Assembly (NCBI RefSeq): GCF_023333585.1 | Contig: NZ_JAIQZN010000012.1 | Location: 1 to 64,000 of the forward strand | Direction: 5' to 3' | DNA length: 64,000 bases | Origin: Argonema antarcticum A004/B2 | GTDB taxonomy: Bacteria; Cyanobacteriota; Cyanobacteriia; Cyanobacteriales; Aerosakkonemataceae | Shown here: positions 17,366 through 26,798 of the stretch, piece after piece | Position numbering within the stretch: the first letter of the stretch is position 1 | Layout of the letters: each line of letters opens with the position of its first letter | Position numbers and translations under genes: made by a program | The notes under the pieces: model-generated | The model's database searches: none | What the model was told of the DNA's origin: nothing | What the model saw: the letters and a program-made list of their open reading frames with translations, nothing else

Positions 17366-18153
17366 GGGATTTGAAGCATTTAGGTAAGTTGTTCCTGCGA
17401 CCTGATTACAGAAAATATCAGTTGGCTGTACAAAAATTGATAAAGACACCGCGTTATACACACACTTCAAGTGATATACTGGGAAAAGAGATAGAATTAG
17501 TAGATAGTGCTTCGTTTATTTTTATGTATAAAGAGATATTTGAGCAGCAGATTTACAGGTTTAAAACTAAAAAGTCAGATCCCTTTATTTTAGATTGTGG
17601 AGCTAATATAGGTTTAAGTGTTTTATACTTTAAACAAGTTTATCCCAAAAGTAACATTGTCGCCTTTGAACCAGATATAAAAGTTTTTAATGTGTTAAAA
17701 AGTAATGTACATAGGTTTGGCTTATCTGAGGTTGAACTAATTAATAAAGCAGTTTGGAAGTCAGAAACTACCCTTGAATTTATGTCTGAGGGTGCAGATG
17801 CAGGAAGAGTAATTCAACTTGAGGAAGACAAAGAAAAATACAAAGTTTCAACAGTTCGCCTGGGTGAGTACTTGAGTAAACCTGTGGATTTTCTAAAGCT
17901 AGATATTGAAGGTGCGGAAACGGAGGTAATAAAAGATTGTGAAGATTTATTAGTCAATGTAGAGAATTTGTTTGTTGAATATCATTCATTTGCAAATGAA
18001 CCTCAAACTCTGCACCTTATATTGAATATACTGACAAAAGCTGGTTTTAGGCTGCATATTCACCAGATGCGTCCCTCTCCTCAGCCTTGTTATCAACTTG
18101 ACATTTACTCAGGTATGGATATGATATTGAATATTTTTGGTTTTCGTGAATAA
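17356..18153 (+). CDS. FkbM-family methyltransferase
   Basis: 265 residues. The methyltransferase core has FILDCGANIGLSVLYFKQVYP as SAM motif I (about residue 75), VAFEPD after the second strand, and DFLKLDIEGAETEVIKDC, the FkbM hallmark, near residue 176. FkbM proteins O-methylate sugars or polyketides. Here sugar O-methylation is the reasonable reading. It overlaps the upstream glycosyltransferase by 10 bases and is followed after 12 bases by another FkbM gene. Confidence 0.88.
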   Translation: MFLRDLKHLGKLFLRPDYRKYQLAVQKLIKTPRYTHTSSDILGKEIELVDSASFIFMYKEIFEQQIYRFKTKKSDPFILDCGANIGLSVLYFKQVYPKSNIVAFEPDIKVFNVLKSNVHRFGLSEVELINKAVWKSETTLEFMSEGADAGRVIQLEEDKEKYKVSTVRLGEYLSKPVDFLKLDIEGAETEVIKDCEDLLVNVENLFVEYHSFANEPQTLHLILNILTKAGFRLHIHQMRPSPQPCYQLDIYSGMDMILNIFGFRE

Positions 18154-18165
18154 GGAAAATATTTA

Positions 18166-19104
18166 ATGCTTGGTACCATGAAAAATCCGTTTCAGCAAGT
18201 TGAATCAATTGATTTTGTAGATATAGGCTGTAGTGGGTCTCTAGAAGACAAGTGGGAGCAGCTATTTCCGCTGCTATCGTATACAGGATTTGACCCAAAT
18301 GCGGAAGAATGCGATCGCTTGAGCAGTCTACCTCACCCCTATAAGACAGCGAAATACCTTCCCTACGCTATTGGGGGCGAAGAGGGAACAAAAACAATCT
18401 ACTTGACCCAAAGAATTGGCTGTTCGTCGTTACTACGCCCAAATCACAACTGGTTAAACCGTTTCTCTTTTCACGATTTGTTCAAAGAAACGGGAACAGA
18501 TTCTGTACTCTGTACGACTTTAAACGCATTATCCAGCGAACAAGGTTTGAAGGCTGACATCATAAAAATTGACACTCAAGGGTTAGAATTGCCTATTCTA
18601 AAGTCTGGAGATTTACTTTTGAAAAATGCTTTTTGTGTGGAAACTGAAACGGGATTTGTAGAAAATTACATAGGAGAAACCACTTATGCCCAAATAGATG
18701 AATTACTGCGATCGAAAGGATTTTTGATGTTTGACACAAAAATTTACAAAGTTTGCCGTAAGAATTCTCTAGCTGAATATGGAAAGCACCAGCCGCTTTG
18801 GTGTGAAGCTTTGTGGCTATTCGATTATATCGGTCAGGACAAAAAACCTAGTTTGGAGGAAGCTCTTAAGTCTTTGCTAATTTGCAAAGGAATGAAATGT
18901 TTTGATTATGGATTGGAACTAGCTGGCTATTTTAAAGATTTAGAAATTATAGATGGAGATATGTTTGCTTATCTAGAAATGCCAAAAACCTGGATAAATA
19001 AACCAAAAACACCTTCGTCAACAGTAGGTAAAATTTTGAGATGGCTTCCAGAAGATATTAATAAGAGATTGATGTTTGGATTGAAACAAATTTTTGAGGA
19101 ATAA
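18166..19104 (+). CDS. FkbM-family methyltransferase
   Basis: 312 residues, a divergent FkbM protein. VDFVDIGCSGSLEDKWEQL stands in for the SAM motif I and is unusual in having CSGS rather than GANIG. TGFDPNAEEC follows, and IIKIDTQGLELPILKSGD is the family's DxxG(x)E block. The C-terminus has about 70 extra residues. Downstream gene after 12 bases. Likely role: O-methylation in the same glycan pathway (inference). Confidence 0.82.
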   Translation: MLGTMKNPFQQVESIDFVDIGCSGSLEDKWEQLFPLLSYTGFDPNAEECDRLSSLPHPYKTAKYLPYAIGGEEGTKTIYLTQRIGCSSLLRPNHNWLNRFSFHDLFKETGTDSVLCTTLNALSSEQGLKADIIKIDTQGLELPILKSGDLLLKNAFCVETETGFVENYIGETTYAQIDELLRSKGFLMFDTKIYKVCRKNSLAEYGKHQPLWCEALWLFDYIGQDKKPSLEEALKSLLICKGMKCFDYGLELAGYFKDLEIIDGDMFAYLEMPKTWINKPKTPSSTVGKILRWLPEDINKRLMFGLKQIFEE

Positions 19105-19116
19105 ATAAGCAAAGAG

Positions 19117-20337
19117 ATGAATGTCCTTCACATCAATCAGTCAGATACTGCTGGGGGAGCGGCGATCGCAGCCTACAGACTCCATCAAGGCTTGTTAGCT
19201 CAAGGGGTTGATTCGCGATTGCTAGTCGGAGAAGTCAAAACAAGCAGCGATCGCGTCGCTGTCGTAACCAGGAAGAAGCGTATTGAAGATCAAATTTATC
19301 GCTTTAGTTGGCGTCTTGGCTTTAACCATATCCACATGGTTAGCAGCTTCGATATTCCTAAACACGCCTTTTATCAAAAAACAGATATACTCAATTTTCA
19401 CAATCTTCATACCGGCTATTTTAACTACCTGGCGATTCCCTCATTGACAGCCAAAAAACCAGCAGTTTTTACCCTTCACGATATGTGGAGCTTTACAGGT
19501 CATTGTGCCTATAGTTATGACTGCGATCGCTGGAAAATAGGCTGTGGAAAGTGTCCTTACCCCGATACTTATCCCGGCATTAATGTAGATAATACCAAAA
19601 TAGAGTGGAAGCTAAAAGACTGGGTATACAGCCGCTCAAATCTAACAATTGTTACACCCAGTACCTGGCTGACCGCGCAAGTTAAGCAAAGTATGCTCAA
19701 TCGCTTTCCTATTCATAATATTCCCTACGGTATCGACACAGAAATCTACCAACCGCTCGATCCACAACAATGTCGCTCTATGCTCGGCATACCGACGAGG
19801 AAAAAGGTGATCGTGTTTTGTGCTGGCAGTCTCAAAGATCCGCGCAAAGGCGACGACCTGCTCTTGAAAGCGCTGGAAAGCCTACCTGCATCGTTAAAAG
19901 CCGAAACCGTACTTTTGATTCTCGGTGATGGCGGTGAAGCAATGGCTGAAGCTGCTGAGTTGCCTACTGTGAATCTTGGCTTTGCCAGCGGCGATCGGCT
20001 CAAAGCAATTGCCTATTCTGCTGCTGATTTGTTCGTTTTTCCCACCCGTGCCGATAATCTACCCCTGGTGCTGCAAGAAAGCATGGCTTGCGGTACACCG
20101 ATGGTTTCGTTTAAAATAGGTGGGGTGCCAGATCTGGTTCGTCCGGGTATCACGGGCTACTTAGCCCCACCGGAGGATACTGAAGACTTACGTAATGGGA
20201 TTGTCCAACTGTTGTCAGATGAAAATCTACGCGATCGCATGAGTCAGCAGTGTAGAGCGATCGCTATTCAGGAATACAGTCTCGAACTACAGGCTCACCG
20301 ATATATTGAATTGTATCGTCAATTATTGCAAAAATAG
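19117..20337 (+). CDS. Glycosyltransferase family 4 (GT-B)
   Basis: 406 residues with the two Rossmann domains of GT-B enzymes. The N-terminus MNVLHINQSDTAGGAAIAAY is typical of WcaC-like transferases. The C-terminal domain has AGSLKDPRKGDDLLLKAL and the donor-binding motif PLVLQESMACGTPMV, containing the E(x7)E region. An inserted segment with several Cys (GHCAYSYDCDRWKIGCGKCP) is characteristic of this subfamily and may bind a metal. It adds a hexose-type sugar with retention of configuration. Confidence 0.9.
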   Translation: MNVLHINQSDTAGGAAIAAYRLHQGLLAQGVDSRLLVGEVKTSSDRVAVVTRKKRIEDQIYRFSWRLGFNHIHMVSSFDIPKHAFYQKTDILNFHNLHTGYFNYLAIPSLTAKKPAVFTLHDMWSFTGHCAYSYDCDRWKIGCGKCPYPDTYPGINVDNTKIEWKLKDWVYSRSNLTIVTPSTWLTAQVKQSMLNRFPIHNIPYGIDTEIYQPLDPQQCRSMLGIPTRKKVIVFCAGSLKDPRKGDDLLLKALESLPASLKAETVLLILGDGGEAMAEAAELPTVNLGFASGDRLKAIAYSAADLFVFPTRADNLPLVLQESMACGTPMVSFKIGGVPDLVRPGITGYLAPPEDTEDLRNGIVQLLSDENLRDRMSQQCRAIAIQEYSLELQAHRYIELYRQLLQK

Positions 20338-20344
20338 GTCAAAT

Positions 20345-21340
20345 ATGCCGATGATTATTAATAGTTTAACTTTAAAGGATCTACCTCCTCCACCCCCAGA
20401 AAAAACCGGATGGCCTTGGACTGAAGAAAATCAGCCATTATCAGAACGAATGCCTGATGGTTCTGAGTGGCCTCGCATTAGTGTCGTGACTCCTAGTTAT
20501 AATTACGGTCGATTTATTGAAGAAACTATTCGATCCGTATTACTGCAAGGCTATCCAAATTTAGAGTATATCATTATTGATGGTGGCTCTAAAGATAACA
20601 CTGTTGAAATTATCAAAAAGTATGAAAAGTATCTTGATTATTGGATCAGCGAACCAGATGCTGGGCAAACAGATGCGATCAATAAGGGCTTTCAGCACTG
20701 TACAGGCGATCTTTTTGTATGGCTGAATGCTGATGATTCCTATGCAAATACAACTTGCTTGCAAACTGTGAGCAAGCTGTATTTAAGTGGATATGAATTT
20801 ATTGCTGGAAGTTGTCGTAACCTATTTCTTGATGGTCGGGAAGAAATTATTCATTCCCTTCCTGTTGATTTTTACCAGTACCTTAAGTTTTGGTTATTTT
20901 GGGGATTGCCGCAACCATCTGTGTTTGTGGCAAAAAAAATAGCTGATAAGTGTTTTCCTCTATATAAAGAACTTTATGGTTTGATGGACTATCAATTTTT
21001 TCTGAGAAGTATTTCTCAAAATCCAAAAACCATTTATATAAATCAAGTTTGGACGGAAGTAAAATATCACGGAAATAGCAAGACCGAACAAAATTATTCT
21101 GGTGCCTTGGCAGAATATTACAAAGTAGCATTATCTGAGTCAAAAAAACTTCCGTCTCTGGCCAGGCTTTGGTTTTTAAGAGAACTAGAAGATTATATGA
21201 CACTCCAACCTGCGATCTATAGTCAAGCATTGCAAGATCCTATTAAGATAATTGCTTTGTTAGCTTCTAGACCTACCCTTGTGTGCTGGCCGATTTTTTG
21301 GAAACTAATTATTCAAGCTGTTGTCAGGAGGAAAATATAG
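20345..21340 (+). CDS. Glycosyltransferase family 2
   Basis: 331 residues. A Pro-rich N-terminus is followed by ISVVTPSYNYGRFIEETI, IIIDGGSKDNTVEII, SEPDAGQTDAINKGF and the DXD-type VWLNADDSY, all typical of GT2. I chose ATG 20345, after the stop of the previous gene, rather than an upstream ATG at 20306 inside it. One more sugar-adding step in the island. Confidence 0.9.
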   Translation: MPMIINSLTLKDLPPPPPEKTGWPWTEENQPLSERMPDGSEWPRISVVTPSYNYGRFIEETIRSVLLQGYPNLEYIIIDGGSKDNTVEIIKKYEKYLDYWISEPDAGQTDAINKGFQHCTGDLFVWLNADDSYANTTCLQTVSKLYLSGYEFIAGSCRNLFLDGREEIIHSLPVDFYQYLKFWLFWGLPQPSVFVAKKIADKCFPLYKELYGLMDYQFFLRSISQNPKTIYINQVWTEVKYHGNSKTEQNYSGALAEYYKVALSESKKLPSLARLWFLRELEDYMTLQPAIYSQALQDPIKIIALLASRPTLVCWPIFWKLIIQAVVRRKI

Positions 21341-21401
21341 TGTAGGCTAAAAAAAACAAAAAAATCATTTTTACTACTATTTAGGCAAGCAAATTAAATT
21401 T

Positions 21402-22241
21402 ATGGTTAATATTGGCTATCGTGCAGCTAGAATGCAGGGACATCTTTTTCGTTCCCTTTATACTTCCTTCCTTCCCTGGATAGTAAAACTACCGATTCCA
21501 CAAACTTACAAAGTTCAAATAACAGTCTATTCATTTTCATGCGATCGCGATTTACCCGAACAGGTAGCTAGCATTCGCTCTTTTATCCGCTATGTTGGTA
21601 TTCCTGACGAGTTTATCGTAATTTCTGATGGCACTTATTCTCCAGCTAGTTGCCAGTTACTACGTCAAATTAGTCCTTGTGTAGACGTGGTAGATATGGA
21701 AAGTATTCTGAAAAAAGACTTACCTCAGTGCGTGTATGCTTATGCCGATAGCCATCCATTAGGTAAAAAACTGGCTGTTTTAATGTCAATCCCGATTAAT
21801 CAGGCGACTATCTATGCCGATTCAGATATTTTATTTTTTCCTGGAGCTAAAGGCTTAATTACCCTAACTCAGTCAGTCGAACGGCAACCTAGATGTTTGC
21901 TGGACTGCGCTTTGGCATTAGATCGGCGTTTTATTCATAATGAATTTGAAAAAATAAGTCCCGTGAATAGCGGATTTATGTTATTACAAGAACCTTTAAA
22001 TTGGGAAATACCAATTAAGCGTTTTGTCGAGTCTAAAGATGTTCCTAATTATTTCACCGAGCAGACTATGATACATTTGACCATGCACTACAACCAAGCG
22101 AAACCATTATGCGCTCGCCAATTTCTTGTACAACTTGACGATCAGTTTATTTATTCAGACAAGTATGCTGGCAACAAAATTGCTCTGAGGCATTATGTTA
22201 GCCCGGTTAGACACAAGTTTTGGTTAGCGGGGGTAATTTAA
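21402..22241 (+). CDS. Putative GT-A-type glycosyltransferase
   Basis: 279 residues. No close family is obvious, but the layout fits a nucleotide-diphospho-sugar transferase: YSFSCDRDLPEQVASIRSF, then IVISDGTYSPASCQ, then QATIYADSDILFF as a DXD motif near residue 140, then NSGFMLLQEP. These are found in GT8-like and related enzymes. It sits in series with other transferases on the same strand, preceded by a 61-base gap. The donor is unknown. Confidence 0.6.
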   Translation: MVNIGYRAARMQGHLFRSLYTSFLPWIVKLPIPQTYKVQITVYSFSCDRDLPEQVASIRSFIRYVGIPDEFIVISDGTYSPASCQLLRQISPCVDVVDMESILKKDLPQCVYAYADSHPLGKKLAVLMSIPINQATIYADSDILFFPGAKGLITLTQSVERQPRCLLDCALALDRRFIHNEFEKISPVNSGFMLLQEPLNWEIPIKRFVESKDVPNYFTEQTMIHLTMHYNQAKPLCARQFLVQLDDQFIYSDKYAGNKIALRHYVSPVRHKFWLAGVI

Positions 22242-22283
22242 ATCTTAGCAATTTTTAAATTTAATAATTTTAGATATTTTAGG

Positions 22284-23009
22284 ATGTTTATGATCAAAAC
22301 TTTAGCACAAAGATCGGTTAAATCAATTTGGCTCCAATACTTGAGACCCGGTTGGTTGGATGAAGCGAGAGTAATTATACAAACTCATACATTTAAAAAC
22401 CTTGTTACAGATAAAGAGTTAAAGGGAAAATGCCTAAATGCAGGATGTGGCGAAGGTCTGTATTCTGAATTTTTGGAGTCATTTAAAGAGATAGCTGAAA
22501 TAGTTAACTTGGATATAGATATGCCTTCTATTCCTCAACAAAGAGCAGATAAAAGACACAAAGCATATCAGGGTTCTCTAACTTCTGTTCCCTTTGAAGA
22601 TGCAACTTTTGATTCTTGTCTTTGCACGGAGGTCATCGAACATATAGAAGAAGATGGTCAAGCCATCTTCGAGTTAGCGCGAGTTCTCAAGCCAGGAGGA
22701 TTTTTATTGATAAGTGTACCAACTCCTCCGGCACCTAACGATCCAGCACACGTGCGTGAAGGTTATACTCTAGAAGAACTTTCCGAAATACTTATAAAGA
22801 GTAATTTTATAATCAAGCATTATGCTTATTGCTTCCATATTTTGATGAGAATTTTATCTTATCTGTGGCAATGGCAATTTTTTGTTATTGGTAGAGGCAA
22901 ACGTAGTTTTATGCCACTATTTCTGGTTCGTGGATTTGGGTATGCCGATAAGCATTTCAAATGGGGAAAGCCTTGGGATTTAGTAATTATTGCTCAAAAA
23001 GTTACTTAG
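22284..23009 (+). CDS. SAM-dependent methyltransferase (Methyltransf_11)
   Basis: 241 residues. Motif I KCLNAGCGEGLYSEFLE (about residue 51), the acidic end NLDID, LCTEVIEHIEEDG and RVLKPGGFLLISVP are all present. There are no extra domains. Two close ATG codons (22284, 22290) are possible starts. It is the fourth intact methyltransferase in the island; the target may be a sugar or a lipid carrier component. Confidence 0.85.
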   Translation: MFMIKTLAQRSVKSIWLQYLRPGWLDEARVIIQTHTFKNLVTDKELKGKCLNAGCGEGLYSEFLESFKEIAEIVNLDIDMPSIPQQRADKRHKAYQGSLTSVPFEDATFDSCLCTEVIEHIEEDGQAIFELARVLKPGGFLLISVPTPPAPNDPAHVREGYTLEELSEILIKSNFIIKHYAYCFHILMRILSYLWQWQFFVIGRGKRSFMPLFLVRGFGYADKHFKWGKPWDLVIIAQKVT

Positions 23010-23062
23010 ACTGGGCGATTGAAAAAATAGCAAGACATTTTTATTAAAACAGCCCTGAAATT

Positions 23063-24238
23063 ATGAAAGATGAACAAAAATTAAAAATTCTCATGGTGCT
23101 GCATATGCCTTGGGATCGCAATTTGGGTGGGTCGCGAGTTCAGCTAGAATTGGCAGACGAATTTCAGAAAATGGGGCATGAAGTAGAGAAATTTGACTAC
23201 TGCGATGCCTTTCCTCAAGCAGCCTCATCTCCTCTGCAAACATTAACTCGCCCCAGCTTTTCGACGAAGGCAAAAACTTTTGTGCAGGCAAATGCTCATC
23301 GCTTTGATATTATCGACGCGCATCAAGGCAATTTACCTTTTTCTAAGCAAGAACTGGGAATTAAAGGGTTACTCGTGGCCCGTTCCGTGGGATTGTATGC
23401 CTTTTATGAGGAATTTGCCAAGCTAGAAAAAACCAAATGGCCACCAAAAACAAAGAAAACTTTGCTTGGAAACTGGCTGCGTTCTTGGCTATCTAGGCGA
23501 GACACCCCTGACTGCTTCCGCAGTTTGCAAAAGAGCGACTTAATCAACGTACCTAACCACGACGAACAAGCCTACGTCCGCGATGTCCTGGGTATGGGCG
23601 ACAAGTGTTTTGTCTTTCCTTTCGGATTGTCCCTGCTGCGACAACAAGCATTGGCTCAAGCGCTTGGGCCTGCTACAGTGCGCTTAGCAAACAAGCAGGT
23701 AGTTTTCATCGGTACTTGGGGCTCGCGCAAGGGGGCTAGAGATTGGGCAGAAATTATGATGCGTACAAAGGCTGAAGTTCCAGGAGTGCGCTTTTTATTT
23801 TTAGGTACAGCTTTTAGCCCGGAAGCAGTTTTGGCCGATCTCAATTTGCCAGCTTATGATTGGATTGAGATCGTGCCGCGTTTCGAGGGTGAGGAACTGC
23901 CAAAACTTTTGAGCAAAGCAACGGTGGGAGCTTTCCCCAGCTACATTGAAGGATTTGGTTTTGCGGTACTGGAAAAATTAGCCTGCGGTCTTCCGACTGT
24001 GGCGTATAATGTTCCAGGCCCACGAGAAATGTTGCGTCATTTTGATAATGACTTTATGATTGTTCCCGGTGATGTCGAACAGTTTAGTAACCAAATAGTC
24101 AAACTGCTGACTATGGACGAAGTGAGTTATTCCCAGATCTCTAAACGCTGCATTGAAGTGGCACAAATTTTCTCTTGGAGCAGAATTGCTAAAGAGACTT
24201 TGGATGTTTATGCAAAGTTTTTGGATGTTCAAAAATAA
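23063..24238 (+). CDS. Glycosyltransferase family 4 (GT-B)
   Basis: 391 residues. The N-terminus ILMVLHMPWDRNLGGSRVQL is an acceptor domain of the GT4 type. The C-terminal donor domain has QVVFIGTWGSRKGARDW and AFPSYIEGFGFAVLEKLACG, with the E(x7)E acid pair, then PTVAYNVPGPREML. The central segment with several Trp/Arg (WPPKTKKTLLGNWLRSWLSR) is not recognised. It precedes a FkbM gene by 15 bases. Confidence 0.9.
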   Translation: MKDEQKLKILMVLHMPWDRNLGGSRVQLELADEFQKMGHEVEKFDYCDAFPQAASSPLQTLTRPSFSTKAKTFVQANAHRFDIIDAHQGNLPFSKQELGIKGLLVARSVGLYAFYEEFAKLEKTKWPPKTKKTLLGNWLRSWLSRRDTPDCFRSLQKSDLINVPNHDEQAYVRDVLGMGDKCFVFPFGLSLLRQQALAQALGPATVRLANKQVVFIGTWGSRKGARDWAEIMMRTKAEVPGVRFLFLGTAFSPEAVLADLNLPAYDWIEIVPRFEGEELPKLLSKATVGAFPSYIEGFGFAVLEKLACGLPTVAYNVPGPREMLRHFDNDFMIVPGDVEQFSNQIVKLLTMDEVSYSQISKRCIEVAQIFSWSRIAKETLDVYAKFLDVQK

Positions 24239-24253
24239 ATTACAGAGGGTTTT

Positions 24254-25099
24254 ATGAATTACAAACAAAAAGCAATTCAATTAATTTGGCAGTTATTAAA
24301 ATTATCCTTGGGAAAGGCTACGGCTTTAAATTTTATTAAGTCCTGGCTGCGTTTCGTACCTCCTAAATACGCATTCCCTTTAACATGGATGACTCTTTCG
24401 GAATTTCCAGTAAATTCTCAATTAGAGTTTGAATATACCTACGGAATACCTCGGCAATTCCCGGATAAAAAGGTAAAGGTTAATCCAAATTGTTTGCACG
24501 CACGGTTCTTTGTAGTCAGTGGGTATTATGAGGAATATCTGACAAAAGAAATTTTGTCGCCAGGAAGGAAAGGTCTCTTTGTTGATATTGGTGCAAATTT
24601 TGGTTATTACCCGTTTTTGTGGTTACAAAAGGAAAACACAAGGGCGATCGCAGTTGAACCAGTACAAGAATATGTTGAGCTTTTACATGAGAATTTAAAA
24701 AGTTATGAGCCGAGATATGCAGTTTTTGATGGATGTATCGGCGATCGCGATGGTGTAGCATTCTTGGACACTTTGGGAGACCCCACTATGCTGAGCAAAG
24801 TAGTAACAGATCCGGCTAATAACCCTAATACTCGTAAAGTTCCAATGCTGACTTTAAGGTCTTTGTTGAATAAATATAATGAAGAAAAAATCGACGTACT
24901 GAAGATTGATGCTGAAGGGTATGATATTAATATTCTAGAGAGTTGTAAACCGCTGTTTGAAGCGAAAGCCATCAAAACTGTGTTTTGGGAGACGGCTAAC
25001 TCTCCCGAAGAAAAAAATATTATTGACTTTTTGGAAAGATTAGGATACTCCAAAATATTGGATAAGGGAGCAACAGGCTACGAGTTAGTTTCTGGCTAG
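24254..25099 (+). CDS. FkbM-family methyltransferase
   Basis: 281 residues. GLFVDIGANFGYYPFLW is SAM motif I (about residue 112), IAVEPVQEYVELL follows, and IDVLKIDAEGYDINILESC is the FkbM block. A helical N-terminal region of about 90 residues comes first. It is the last gene of the rightward island; 12 bases beyond its stop the convergent pecF gene ends, with no obvious terminator between. Confidence 0.88.
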   Translation: MNYKQKAIQLIWQLLKLSLGKATALNFIKSWLRFVPPKYAFPLTWMTLSEFPVNSQLEFEYTYGIPRQFPDKKVKVNPNCLHARFFVVSGYYEEYLTKEILSPGRKGLFVDIGANFGYYPFLWLQKENTRAIAVEPVQEYVELLHENLKSYEPRYAVFDGCIGDRDGVAFLDTLGDPTMLSKVVTDPANNPNTRKVPMLTLRSLLNKYNEEKIDVLKIDAEGYDINILESCKPLFEAKAIKTVFWETANSPEEKNIIDFLERLGYSKILDKGATGYELVSG

Positions 25100-25111
25100 C
25101 AGTAATGAAGT

Positions 25112-25747
25112 TTATAATTCTGAAAGCGCTGTTTTGAGCCGTACCTGGACAACACTATCTTGTTCTTGGGCCAAAGCCGCCTGTAAAGTCGCGATCGCAT
25201 CAAGTGTAGCAATTTCTTGCAGGGAAACCACAGCTGCATAACGCAGGGCCCAATCCTCAGTTTTCTGCAACGTCCAAGTTAATTTTGCGATCGCACCCTT
25301 CACAACTTCCGGGTCATTAGCTGTACTGCCAATGCGTCCCAAACCCCTCGCCGCCACTCGCCGGACGTTACCCTGGCAGTGATTTGCTACTTCCACCCCT
25401 ACCACTTCCAGCAACAAATCCAGGGCTTTGGAGTCACCAATTTTAGCTAAAGCTTGAACAATGTAAGCTTGGAGTCCATGATCTACAGAAGCATGGTAGG
25501 CAGCGATTAATGGTTCTACAGAATCTAGCCCTAGTTGCACCAGTCCTTCCACCGCCGCCGCAGGTACAGAAGGATGATGATGGCTCAACATCTCAATCAA
25601 AACAGCAATAATTTCTTCGCCATCCCCTACTGTTGTTTTCTTAGTCGTTAAAGCCTGAATTAATTGCACCGCATCAACTGGAGTAGAAGCGCGGCGTAAC
25701 TGCTGAATCAACCAAGCAGTATCTAAATCGTTATTAAATGCGTTCAT
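25112..25747 (-). CDS. pecF: Phycoviolobilin lyase-isomerase subunit PecF
   Basis: 211 residues of HEAT-like/armadillo repeats, the usual PecF length. With PecE it attaches phycocyanobilin to Cys84 of PecA and isomerises it to phycoviolobilin. The motif NHCQGN, reported as needed for the isomerase activity, is intact within VANHCQGNVRR near residue 133. It is the last gene of pecBACEF, 44 bases after pecE. The presence of this motif argues for PecF rather than CpcF. Confidence 0.92.
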   Translation of the reverse strand: MNAFNNDLDTAWLIQQLRRASTPVDAVQLIQALTTKKTTVGDGEEIIAVLIEMLSHHHPSVPAAAVEGLVQLGLDSVEPLIAAYHASVDHGLQAYIVQALAKIGDSKALDLLLEVVGVEVANHCQGNVRRVAARGLGRIGSTANDPEVVKGAIAKLTWTLQKTEDWALRYAAVVSLQEIATLDAIATLQAALAQEQDSVVQVRLKTALSEL

Positions 25748-25791
25748 CCTTAAACTGCTATTTAAACAAAATTAACTAAATTGTGATTTTA

Positions 25792-26577
25792 TCAAAGCTG
25801 AATCAACAAATCATCAATTGCACTCAGCAATAAGCGAGTTGTTTTCTCGTTGTCTTGCTGATTAGAGCGATCGCTACCCAGCACCGCTTCTAAAATTCGC
25901 TTCAAATTCAACAGCTTCAAACTATTGCCAACTTTAGCATTAATTATCGCCTGTGCAGCTTCTAAATGTCCGATCGAGCCTAAATCAAATGCCGCCGACC
26001 AGCGCAAATACATATTTTCATGAGTCAGATTTTTAACAATTCGTTCAATGTACCGAGGCTCTTGACTGAAAAGATATAAATATCGAGCCGCCGCACATTG
26101 TACGCGCTCAGAACCATGCGCCAAAAAAACCTCGATTTGCTGATGAACTGACCAAACTTGCAAAGTTCCCAGCGCTTCAATCAGAGCTTCTAAAGGCTGC
26201 TCCTGCTGCGATTCTAAAAGTTCAAGCAAACCTTCAACCGCTCTTGAGTCGCCAATGGCTGCTAATGCTTGAATTGCAGCTTCCCGCAGACGCAAATCTT
26301 CTTTGCAGTTTAGCACTTGGAGCAATGCAGGCACAGCTTGAGTATTTTTGAGTTGACCGAGAGCCCTTGCCGCTTGACGCCGCAGAGGATATCCCCCTTG
26401 TTCCGTGCGATATAGCTCATCTTTTAGTGCCGAGCAAAGTACCTCGCAGGCTTCATGAACTTGATGCTTACCCAGCCACCAAGCAGCGTAATAGCGGAGT
26501 TGGTTATCGTCTCCCAGCAAGGCAGCTACAGCAGCTTTTGGGGAAAGGATCGACTCAGGAGGTGAAGTAGCAGTCAT
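25792..26577 (-). CDS. pecE: Phycoviolobilin lyase-isomerase subunit PecE
   Basis: 261 residues of HEAT-like repeats (LRYYAAWWLGKHQ, YPLRRQAARALGQL, LRLREAAIQALAAIGD), family CpcE/PecE. It acts as a heterodimer with PecF on apo-PecA. I chose ATG 26577 because the 15 further codons upstream (to 26622) are built from AT-rich repeat DNA (IIQNPIIQN) and do not look native. A long hairpin at 26693-26756 separates it from pecC. Confidence 0.92.
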   Translation of the reverse strand: MTATSPPESILSPKAAVAALLGDDNQLRYYAAWWLGKHQVHEACEVLCSALKDELYRTEQGGYPLRRQAARALGQLKNTQAVPALLQVLNCKEDLRLREAAIQALAAIGDSRAVEGLLELLESQQEQPLEALIEALGTLQVWSVHQQIEVFLAHGSERVQCAAARYLYLFSQEPRYIERIVKNLTHENMYLRWSAAFDLGSIGHLEAAQAIINAKVGNSLKLLNLKRILEAVLGSDRSNQQDNEKTTRLLLSAIDDLLIQL

Positions 26578-26692
26578 TCGATTTTGGATGATTGGATTTT
26601 GAATTATTAGGATCGATCCCACGGATTAATCCGGCAGGCTCCCAAACCAAATAATTTCAAAGGTAATAGAAAAGAATTTTCAACTGGATGTT

Positions 26693-26756
26693 GTTAGTAG
26701 TTAGTAATTAGTTGTTAGCGAGCAATCTCATTAACAACTAATTACTAACTACTAAC
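26693..26756. promoter_or_regulatory. Perfect 25-bp hairpin between pecC and pecE
   Basis: Left arm 26693-26717 and right arm 26732-26756 are perfectly complementary, with a 14-base loop. The arms consist of GTTAGTA/TTAGTTG heptamer-like units. There is no T-run, so it is more likely an RNA-processing or stability element, or a partial attenuator, that lowers lyase expression relative to pecBAC. The function is inferred. Confidence 0.7.
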
Positions 26757-26798
26757 AAAACAATAAATCAATTAAGCAAGCGGAAACGATCTCAGTTT

